NCBI GenBank assembly: GCA_040877875.1
Contig: JBBDNC010000020.1
Coordinates: 1-7,609, forward strand
Source: JBBDNC01 sp040877875
GTDB lineage: Bacteria; Bacteroidota; Rhodothermia; Balneolales; Balneolaceae
Direction of reading: 5' to 3'
DNA length: 7,609 nt
The notes under the pieces were generated by a model. It made no database searches. It was not told where the DNA came from and saw only the letters and a program-made list of their open reading frames with translations. The number at the start of each line of letters is the position of its first letter. Positions within the stretch are counted from its first letter, which is position 1. A program made the translations under genes and the position numbers. Shown here piece by piece: positions 1 through 5,376 of the stretch.

Positions 1-75
1 GTGAGACGATCTTCCCCGTTACCAAGCGAAAACTTCTGCAAACGATTTATAATTAATAAGAGCAACGGACTCGCT

Positions 76-91
76 TCCGCCGGCCGGCGGA
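76..91. repeat. GC-rich 16-bp perfect palindrome just past the thioesterase stop
   Basis: TCCGCCGGCCGGCGGA is self-complementary over all 16 bases and starts 8 nt beyond the thioesterase stop codon. As RNA it could fold into a six-base-pair, all-GC-rich stem with a four-base loop. No T-run follows it on either strand, so it is not a standard intrinsic terminator, although it could protect the 3' end of the message. The rest of positions 1-98 is AT-rich and holds no gene I can support. A reading frame open at the left edge on the plus strand is antisense to the thioesterase and looks spurious. Confidence 0.45.
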
Positions 92-98
92 TGAACTG

Positions 99-527
99 TT
101 ACACGGATATAATTGCCAGCGTACATCGGGACACGCAGACCAGTTTTTCCTCTTCTGTGGTGATACGCGTTTCCCATACCTGTGTCTGTCTGCCACGGTG
201 AAGCGGTTTGGATGTGCCGATTACTTTCGAGCCTTCCGATACGGAACGTATATGATTGGCATTGATCTCCAGCCCGACGGCTGTTTTGTTTTCATCTTCC
301 AGGTTCAAATAAGCGCCGATGGAAGCCAGGGTTTCTGCCAGGGCTACGGAGGCTCCTCCGTGCAGGATTCGCATGGGTTGAACGGTATTTTGATTCACCG
401 GCATAGTGGCCTTCATCTCCTCACGGCTCAATGTCAAAAACTTAATTCCGAGCAGGTCTCCCATATTTTTCTCAGAATTATGAATAAACGGTTCAATTCG
501 GTGTCGGATGGCTTCTTCTATTTGCAT
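99..527 (-). CDS. Hotdog-fold acyl-CoA thioesterase (PaaI / MenI-YdiI / EntH type)
   Basis: The 142-residue product is the size of single-domain hotdog thioesterases, which hydrolyse acyl- or aroyl-CoA to free acid and CoA in the cytosol. Visible family marks are LHGGAS (55-60), followed by ALAETLAS (62-69), whose Glu65 matches the catalytic acidic residue of the YdiI/EntH group; GLEINANHIRS (85-95); and a late RGRQTQVWE stretch (111-119). The ATG at 527 fits the family N-terminus, but no clear Shine-Dalgarno precedes it. The gene is divergent from fadD, sharing a 276-nt upstream region, so it may share regulation with beta-oxidation. By family resemblance it could be a 1,4-dihydroxy-2-naphthoyl-CoA hydrolase for menaquinone synthesis. 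By context it could instead release CoA from stalled acyl-CoA. No men genes are nearby, so the substrate is undecided. The fold assignment is firm; the substrate is inference. Confidence 0.9.
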   Translation of the reverse strand: MQIEEAIRHRIEPFIHNSEKNMGDLLGIKFLTLSREEMKATMPVNQNTVQPMRILHGGASVALAETLASIGAYLNLEDENKTAVGLEINANHIRSVSEGSKVIGTSKPLHRGRQTQVWETRITTEEEKLVCVSRCTLAIISV

Positions 528-803
528 AATGTGAACGTTTTGATAAAGATTTTTTTTATAGGAATACGGAACAGAGACAGTGGAGGTATCTGCTGATTTT
601 TAAAGATGCCTGCCTGAACAGCTTCACGGTATTTTTAGATAATGAACGAGCAGGAGACCGAAACCTCCCCAAATAGCGGATACCGATTAACATCATGATG
701 GTAAGAAATTTTCAAATCTGCTTACAAGTATTAAATTAACAGTGTTAACCTGTCTGTAATCGATCAGGTTTGAAACACCGGCTGATAACAAAAAACACAC
801 AGC
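528..803. other. Divergent intergenic region between thioesterase and fadD
   Basis: These 276 nt separate the start codons of two divergently transcribed genes and should hold both promoters. There is a run of eight T on the plus strand near 551-558, just upstream of the thioesterase start. On the minus strand this region also reads TATAAA, but I see no convincing -35 box for it. Two overlapping inverted repeats lie on the fadD side at 736-770 and are listed separately. Neither start codon has a clear purine-rich ribosome-binding site; the bases before fadD are instead A-rich. I see no coding sequence or RNA gene in this stretch. Confidence 0.6.
736..770 (+). promoter_or_regulatory. Candidate operator: two overlapping inverted repeats upstream of fadD
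   Basis: TTAACA-G-TGTTAA (736-748) is a perfect inverted repeat around one central base. It overlaps by two bases a second repeat, AACCTG (747-752) with CAGGTT (765-770), separated by 12 nt. The second arm overlaps CAGGTTTG (765-772), which differs at one base from the Bacteroidota -7 promoter motif TAnnTTTG and lies about 30 nt before the fadD ATG. Such an arrangement would suit binding by a repressor such as a FadR-like TetR protein. Each repeat alone is short enough to occur by chance in a window of this size, so the call rests mainly on position. No -33 TTG is evident at the expected distance. Confidence 0.3.
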
Positions 804-2627
804 ATGAAAGAATCCCCGTCAACAATCCCGGAACTGATCGAAGAGGGGTTAAATCTGTACGAGTCCGGTACACCGGTTATTTTTACCAAGCGGGGAGGAG
901 AGTGGATTGAAACGGAGATTGACAGCCTCAGGAACAAAATTCGGCAGTTTGCCATGGGGTTATATGCACTGGGGGTCCGGCCGGGTGATACCGTTTCTAT
1001 TCATTCGGAAAACAGCACGGAATGGATCATCTGTGATCAGGCCGTCTTGTCGATCGGGGCGGCAAATGTACCCATTTATACGACTCAGCCTGCCGATCAA
1101 ATCCGGTACATCTTAGGGAATTCCGGTTCAAAGGTCCACATCGTCTCGAACGATCAGATGTTTGCAGATACCAAGCCGATGATCAAAGAGGTCGAGAGTA
1201 TCCGGTCGATCATAACGTTGTCTGATTCCCGACACAAGAAACTGAAAACATTTGAAAAAGTCCTGGAAATGGGCAGGAAGCAGATTGAAGGGGCTCCTGA
1301 TCTGTTTGATGAACTTCGGTCAGACGTTCGTCCGGACGATCTTGCCACCCTGATCTATACCTCCGGGACAACGGGTATGCCAAAAGGAGTCATGCTTTCA
1401 CACAATAATATCGCTTCAAATGTGAAAGCGTCACTGGAGCGCGTGCCGTTTACCATGGAGGAAATTCGGGGAGCCGACGTTCTCACCTACCTTCCGCTTT
1501 CACATGTATTCGAACGTCTGATTTCGTATATGTATCTCGTGATGGGAGCTCGCATTCATTATGTAGAAGATGTAGATGAAATCCGGGAGGATTTTCTGCA
1601 TGTCCGGCCTTTCTTTTTTGCAACGGTTCCACGCCTGCTCGAAAAGATTCAGACCGGGGTTAAAGTGAAGGGGCAGGAGTTTTCGGGATTAAAGAAGAAG
1701 CTCTACTATTGGGCTCTCTATCGTGCTGAAAAGTATGATCCGGAAAATCCATCGGGTGGGATCCTGGATCGGAGTCTACAAAAAATTGCGGATTTGCTGG
1801 TGTATTCCAATATACGGGAGTTGTTCGGCGGGAACCTTCGCGGAATGATCAGCGGCGGCGCCTCCCTCTCTCCTTCGGTTTTCCGATTTATCAATGCCTT
1901 GGGGGTTTACTGCGGACAGGGATACGGATTAACTGAAACCTCACCGGTGATTGCTGTCCAGGATCGTAATCATATGCGGGTCGGCTCTTCGGGCCTTCCC
2001 CTGTCGAATGTGGAAGTAAAAATTGCGGAGGACAACGAAATTCTGACACGGGGCCCGAATGTGATGCTGGGTTACTATCAGCAGCCCGAAATGACGGAAG
2101 AAGTCATGACCGGCGATGACTGGCTGAAAACGGGAGATGTGGGAAAAATCGATAAAGACGGCTATCTGTATATTACGGATCGCAAGAAATCGATGTTCAA
2201 GCTTTCAACCGGCAAATACGTAGCCCCTCAGAATATCGAAAACCAACTGGTCAACAGCGGATATATTGAACAGGCAGTGGTGATCGGCTATCAGCGCAAG
2301 TTTTGCTCTGCCTTGATTGTTCCGAATTATGACAATGTTAAAAAGAGACTGATGCGTGACGGTTACCGTCCGTCCAAACCCTATGGAGAGGATGAACGTG
2401 TACGAAAACTGATCCGGGAAGAAGTGGATAAGACGAAAAAAAAACTTTCTCCCTGGGAGACCGTGAAAAAGTTTGTATTGCTCGAGGCAGCCTTGTCGGT
2501 CGAAGAAGGTGAACTGACCCCCACCCACAAGGTTAAGCGTTCGGTCGTAAACGAGAAATTTTCAAAGGAAATTGAGAGTATGTATGACGAGGAGAAAGAG
2601 AACAAAGGACCCAACCAGCATGAGTAA
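804..2627 (+). CDS. fadD: Long-chain acyl-CoA synthetase (long-chain fatty acid--CoA ligase)
   Basis: This 607-residue enzyme of the AMP-forming (ANL) superfamily activates a free fatty acid with ATP and CoA, passing through an acyl-adenylate. The ATP-binding signature YTSGTTGMPKG is at 185-195, followed by LTYLPLSHVFER (228-238), GQGYGLTETS (371-380), TGDVG (443-447) and the hinge region ITDRKKSMFKLSTGKYVAP (457-475). The C-terminal lid ends in ELTPTHKVKRSVV (570-582), where a conserved catalytic lysine is expected. The length and the LTPTxKxKR ending resemble bacterial relatives of eukaryotic ACSL/FAA enzymes more than E. coli FadD. The ATG at 804 gives a full N-terminus, though the leader is A-rich without a clear ribosome-binding site. 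The stop overlaps the next start, so it heads an operon with the FadN-like gene and supplies its substrate. Chain-length preference cannot be read from the sequence. Confidence 0.95.
   Translation: MKESPSTIPELIEEGLNLYESGTPVIFTKRGGEWIETEIDSLRNKIRQFAMGLYALGVRPGDTVSIHSENSTEWIICDQAVLSIGAANVPIYTTQPADQIRYILGNSGSKVHIVSNDQMFADTKPMIKEVESIRSIITLSDSRHKKLKTFEKVLEMGRKQIEGAPDLFDELRSDVRPDDLATLIYTSGTTGMPKGVMLSHNNIASNVKASLERVPFTMEEIRGADVLTYLPLSHVFERLISYMYLVMGARIHYVEDVDEIREDFLHVRPFFFATVPRLLEKIQTGVKVKGQEFSGLKKKLYYWALYRAEKYDPENPSGGILDRSLQKIADLLVYSNIRELFGGNLRGMISGGASLSPSVFRFINALGVYCGQGYGLTETSPVIAVQDRNHMRVGSSGLPLSNVEVKIAEDNEILTRGPNVMLGYYQQPEMTEEVMTGDDWLKTGDVGKIDKDGYLYITDRKKSMFKLSTGKYVAPQNIENQLVNSGYIEQAVVIGYQRKFCSALIVPNYDNVKKRLMRDGYRPSKPYGEDERVRKLIREEVDKTKKKLSPWETVKKFVLLEAALSVEEGELTPTHKVKRSVVNEKFSKEIESMYDEEKENKGPNQHE
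2605..2609 (+). promoter_or_regulatory. Ribosome-binding site that sets the FadN-like start
   Basis: AAGGA lies inside the last codons of fadD, 10 nt before the ATG at 2620. It supports that ATG over the in-frame ATG at 2572, 48 nt further upstream, which would add 16 residues (MRVCMTRRKR...) before the Rossmann strand and has no such site. The ATG at 2620 lies in the sequence ATGAGTAA, where TAA (2625-2627) is the fadD stop. Ribosomes ending fadD would therefore be placed directly on the next start. Confidence 0.7.
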
Positions 2628-5022
2628 GACGAGATACGACATCCAAAAAGTTGTGATTCTGGGATCCGGAGTGATGGGGAGGCAGATTGCCGCCCATTGT
2701 GTAAATGCCGGCCTGGATGTCTGGCTGCTGGACCTGAAATCGGATGACCCGGACCGGCCGGATAAGTTGGTGGAGGAGAGTATTGAGAAATTGACCGGGA
2801 TGAACCCGTCGCCGTTGGCTCTGCCGGAGTACGCCGAAAGGATCCAAAAGGGCAACTTTGAAGACAACCTGAAACTTGCTGGGGAGGCAGACTGGGTCTG
2901 CGAGGCCATCGTGGAACGTATGGATATTAAAAAAGAGATGATGTCCAAACTGGAAAAAGTCTGGACTCCGGGGACTCTCATTAGTTCCAATACTTCCGGC
3001 CTGCCGATTTCGGAGATCGGTGAAGACTGCAGTGAAGCGTTACAAAACCATTTCCTGGGGACCCACTTTTTTAACCCGCCCCGCTATATGAAGCTCCTGG
3101 AAATGATTCCGACTCAGAAAACCGATCCGGCGGTTTTGGACTCTATGAGGCGGTTTTGCGAGAAAATCCTGGGCAAGGGTGTGGTGCTTTGCAAGGACAC
3201 TCCCAACTTTATCGGAAACCGGATGGGTGTATTTTCAATGGCATCGGTAATGCGATGGTACTTCGACGGATCCCTGTCGGCCGCCGGAATTGACCGGCTG
3301 ACTGGTACGTTGACAGGCTATTCGAAAGCTGCTACTTTTCGCACGTGTGATATCGTCGGACTCGATGTGTTGAGGCACGTTGCGGAAAATCTCTATCCGG
3401 CAATTCCCGATGATGAACGGCGTGAGATTTTTAAACTTCCGGAAGGTTTTCAAAAGATGGTGGACCGGGAATGGCTGGGCAATAAGGCCGGACAGGGGTT
3501 TTACAAGAAAGTCAAAACCGGGGAAGGGAAAGAATATCATGCGCTCAATCCTGAAACAATGGATTACGAACCGCAGTCGGTTCCGGATTTTGACTCCGTA
3601 AACAAAGCTCAAAAGGAGTTCAAAACCCCTGAAGAGCGGTTGAATTTTTTGGTCAGGCAGGAGGATCTGGCAGGAAGATTCCTCTGGGAAATTCATTGTG
3701 ATCTGTTGCTCTATGCGGCACACCGGATTCCCGGGATCGCTGACTCTGTCGAAGCAGTGGACCGTGCCATGCAGTGGGGTTTCAATTGGGAACTGGGTCC
3801 TTTTCAACGATGGGATGCGATCGGAGTACAAGAGTCCGTGGAACGGATGGAGGCAGAAGGAAGAGAGGTTCCAGACTCAATCAGGCAAATGATTGATAAA
3901 GGGAGAGAGAATTTTTACGAGAACGGGACGGTCTATAATCTCGCGACCGGTGAGGTTGAAAAGCTGACTCCCCCGGCTGCCGGCGCTGTGACGGTATCCC
4001 TGTTGAATTCGGAGGGTAAAGAGGTTTGGGGGAATGACGCCGGTGGACTCTACGATATGGATGACGGGGTTGCCTTGTTTGAATTCAGGACTAAAAACAA
4101 GACTCTTGGATCGGATCTTGTAAGGAGTTTAAATACGGCTTGTGAGAAAGTCAGTGAGAACTTTGATGCCCTGGTGGTCGGCCATGACCAGGATCATTTC
4201 AGCTACGGTGCGGATTTGACTGAAGTCTTGAAAGCGATTCGTGAAGAGGACTTTCAGGCAATCGGCAATTTCCTTAGCCAATTTCAGGAGGCAGCCGTCG
4301 GCCTGCGAACTCAGCCGTTTCCGGTTGTCGCAGCGGTTTCCGGCAGGACCTTTGGCGGCGGTGCGGAAATGATGATGCATTGCGACCGGGTCGTGGCTCA
4401 TCATGAACTATACTGCGGACTCGTTGAACTGGGTGTGGGCCTGATCCCCGCAGGAGGGGGGACGAAGGAGATGTTGCTTCGGGCCATGCAGAATGTTTTA
4501 GAGGAGGAGACGGTAGATCCGATTCCTTATTTAAAAGAAGCGTTCAAAACGATTGGCATGGCCAAAGTCTCGGACGGAGCCCCCAAAGCCCGAAAGCTTG
4601 GCTTCCTGCGGGAGAGTGACCGGATCGTTATGAATCGTGACTTGCTCCTGGTCCATGCCAAAAAACAGGCGCGGCTATTGGCCGATGAGGGGTATCGTCC
4701 GCCACTCCGGCCGAAGATCAAACTATCAGGTAAGACCGGATATGCGGCATTAAAATTAATGATTTATACCCTGAAGGAGTCGAAGTTTATCGGCCCTTAT
4801 GATGCGGTTCTCGCTGAAAAGGTTGCCCGGGTACTGACAGGCGGAGATCTGAGCGAGCCGGTTGAAGTGCCGGAGTCCTATGTATTGAAGCTGGAGCGTG
4901 AGGCCATTCGTGAACTGTATGAGGACAAACGAACACTCAAACGGATGGAGTCAGTCATTAACAGTGTGTCAGTGAACAGTGTGTCATCCGGCATCCGGCA
5001 GAAGTGTGTCAGTTATCAGTAA
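2620..5022 (+). CDS. fadN: Bifunctional 3-hydroxyacyl-CoA dehydrogenase / enoyl-CoA hydratase, FadN type
   Basis: The 800-residue product carries out two steps of beta-oxidation: hydration of trans-2-enoyl-CoA and NAD-dependent oxidation of L-3-hydroxyacyl-CoA. The dehydrogenase comes first: Rossmann motif GSGVMG (15-20), SSNTSG (122-127), GTHFFNPP (147-154, catalytic His149), Glu161 in LLEMIP as its partner, and KDTPNFIGNR (192-201). The helical dehydrogenase C-terminal domains follow to about 430. A crotonase domain lies at about 480-690, with SYGADL (528-533), GRTFGGGAEMMMHCD (575-589) and LVELGVGLIPAGGGT (601-615). Glu583 and Glu603 align with the two crotonase catalytic glutamates. This order is that of Bacillus FadN, the reverse of E. 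coli FadB. The last ~24 residues (from about 777, ESVINSVSVNSVSS...) look foreign. FadN relatives usually end near a KTGKPLRN-like tail, and here repeat DNA encodes the end. Activity should be unaffected, since the catalytic motifs are intact. Confidence 0.93.
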   Translation: MSKTRYDIQKVVILGSGVMGRQIAAHCVNAGLDVWLLDLKSDDPDRPDKLVEESIEKLTGMNPSPLALPEYAERIQKGNFEDNLKLAGEADWVCEAIVERMDIKKEMMSKLEKVWTPGTLISSNTSGLPISEIGEDCSEALQNHFLGTHFFNPPRYMKLLEMIPTQKTDPAVLDSMRRFCEKILGKGVVLCKDTPNFIGNRMGVFSMASVMRWYFDGSLSAAGIDRLTGTLTGYSKAATFRTCDIVGLDVLRHVAENLYPAIPDDERREIFKLPEGFQKMVDREWLGNKAGQGFYKKVKTGEGKEYHALNPETMDYEPQSVPDFDSVNKAQKEFKTPEERLNFLVRQEDLAGRFLWEIHCDLLLYAAHRIPGIADSVEAVDRAMQWGFNWELGPFQRWDAIGVQESVERMEAEGREVPDSIRQMIDKGRENFYENGTVYNLATGEVEKLTPPAAGAVTVSLLNSEGKEVWGNDAGGLYDMDDGVALFEFRTKNKTLGSDLVRSLNTACEKVSENFDALVVGHDQDHFSYGADLTEVLKAIREEDFQAIGNFLSQFQEAAVGLRTQPFPVVAAVSGRTFGGGAEMMMHCDRVVAHHELYCGLVELGVGLIPAGGGTKEMLLRAMQNVLEEETVDPIPYLKEAFKTIGMAKVSDGAPKARKLGFLRESDRIVMNRDLLLVHAKKQARLLADEGYRPPLRPKIKLSGKTGYAALKLMIYTLKESKFIGPYDAVLAEKVARVLTGGDLSEPVEVPESYVLKLEREAIRELYEDKRTLKRMESVINSVSVNSVSSGIRQKCVSYQ

Positions 5023-5037
5023 ACAGTAATCAGTGGT
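4951..5037 (+). repeat. Short direct repeats spanning the fadN stop codon (15-mer pair and CAGTNNN heptads)
   Basis: AACAGTGTGTCA occurs at 4960-4971 and 4975-4986, a tandem pair with period 15 that encodes NSVSV-NSVSS. CATCCGG then repeats twice in tandem (4985-4991, 4992-4998), and AGTGTGTCA recurs at 5003-5011. A heptad run follows: CAGTTAT (5010), CAGTAAA (5017), CAGTAAT (5024), CAGTGGT (5031). The fadN stop TAA lies within the second of these heptads. Heptad runs of this CAGT-type are known as dispersed intergenic repeats in several bacterial groups. Here the array overlaps the last 24 codons of a coding gene, so it probably arrived later than the gene. Confidence 0.7.
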
Positions 5038-5328
5038 TCAGGCAAGAGTTGGATAGTTTGCGGGTCGAAGATTGTACAAAACCGAATGGGATCCGCGAAC
5101 ACACCCCGGTCTTTCCGCAAGCGGAAAGCCATCCCCTCTCGAGAGGGGAGGTTTAGAGGCCTGATCGGGTCCATTCCGTCCCCTCTTGAGAGGGGACGGT
5201 ATAGCCAAGTAGGCGTTAGCCGGCTTGGCTATACCAGGGGTGTGTTCGCTGGCGGAGAAAGCGAGGGGTGTGTTCGCGGAAATTGTATGAAAACCCGGGT
5301 AATGACCCCTGTTAAACTGACACACTTC
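5001..5328. mobile_element. Candidate non-autonomous insertion (MITE-like) bounded by 14-bp inverted repeats
   Basis: GAAGTGTGTCAGTT (5001-5014) has its exact reverse complement AACTGACACACTTC at 5315-5328. The 328-bp interval contains no gene but does contain the multi-hairpin unit at 5092-5280. Terminal inverted repeats around a short, structured, non-coding body resemble a MITE. I could not find a convincing target-site duplication outside the arms. Two further copies of the AGTGTGTCA core (4963-4971, 4978-4986) lie outside the left arm, so the true left boundary may be earlier. Alternatively the arms could simply be inverted copies of a dispersed short repeat. Confidence that the inverted repeat is real is high; that it marks a mobile unit is modest. 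Confidence 0.4.
5092..5280. repeat. 189-bp nested palindromic element with five internal hairpins
   Basis: The outer arms TCCGCGAACACACCCC (5092-5107) and GGGGTGTGTTCGCGGA (5265-5280) are a perfect 16-bp inverted repeat. Inside, in order, are: CTTTCCGC/GCGGAAAG (5111-5128, loop AA); an 18-bp palindrome TCCCCTCTCGAGAGGGGA (5132-5149); its near copy with TTGA in place of TCGA, extended to an 11-bp stem (5176-5199); GGTATAGCCAAG/CTTGGCTATACC (5198-5235, with a smaller GGC/GCC stem in the loop); and TCGCT/AGCGA (5246-5264). GGGGTGTGTTCGC is duplicated directly at 5237-5249 and 5265-5277, so the left arm has two possible partners. No hairpin is followed by a T-run. The pattern fits a dispersed REP/MITE-type intergenic repeat. 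Short reading frames across it, rich in PSPLKRG-like and PPLSRGD-like peptides, are not believable proteins. Confidence 0.85.
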
Positions 5329-5347
5329 AGGCGGCGGATTACATTTT

Positions 5348-5361
5348 TGATTTATAAATCA
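5348..5361. promoter_or_regulatory. 14-bp palindrome just upstream of fadA
   Basis: TGATTTATAAATCA is perfectly self-complementary and ends 15 nt before the fadA ATG, in an AT-rich patch between the repeat element and the gene. It could be an operator, or could contain a -10-like TATAAA (5353-5358), but no -35 box is present at the usual spacing. AT-rich palindromes of this length can arise by chance, and it does not match the inverted repeats upstream of fadD. If fadA has its own promoter downstream of the repeat element, this is the likeliest place for it. Confidence 0.25.
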
Positions 5362-5367
5362 TTTTAC

Positions 5368-5372
5368 GAGGT
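5368..5372 (+). promoter_or_regulatory. Ribosome-binding site that sets the fadA start
   Basis: GAGGT lies 4 nt before the ATG at 5377. The open frame extends upstream as far as 5086, but that extension is translated repeat DNA. The first residues from 5377 (MNNEIYIVSATRTPCGK) match the conserved N-terminal strand of thiolases. Confidence 0.6.
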
Positions 5373-5376
5373 AACT

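Noticed and set aside
1..201. 66-residue plus-strand frame starting at the left edge
   Set aside because: Mostly antisense to the thioesterase, starts with GTG at the cut edge, and has no recognisable composition or motif.
3235..3831. 198-residue minus-strand frame inside fadN
   Set aside because: Antisense to a well-supported enzyme domain with intact motifs; a shadow frame.
735..4967. Shared 11-mer ATTAACAGTGT at 735-745 and 4957-4967, and the similar TGTTAAnCTGnC at 743-754 and 5310-5321
   Set aside because: Matches of this length are expected several times by chance among all position pairs in a window this size, so a common operator is not supported on this evidence alone.
5176..5235. 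Intrinsic terminator between fadN and fadA
   Set aside because: The stems are strong but neither is followed by a T-run on either strand.
4951..5280. CRISPR-like array
   Set aside because: Repeats are short, unequal and without regular unique spacers; no cas genes are nearby.
5038..5325. 95-residue minus-strand reading frame across the repeat element
   Set aside because: It lies wholly on the inverted-repeat region and its peptide only reflects the palindromes; no start signal or domain is visible.
5086..5376. N-terminal extension of the fadA frame (97 residues)
   Set aside because: It is translated palindromic repeat with no thiolase similarity. The ATG at 5377 has GAGGT before it and matches the family N-terminus.
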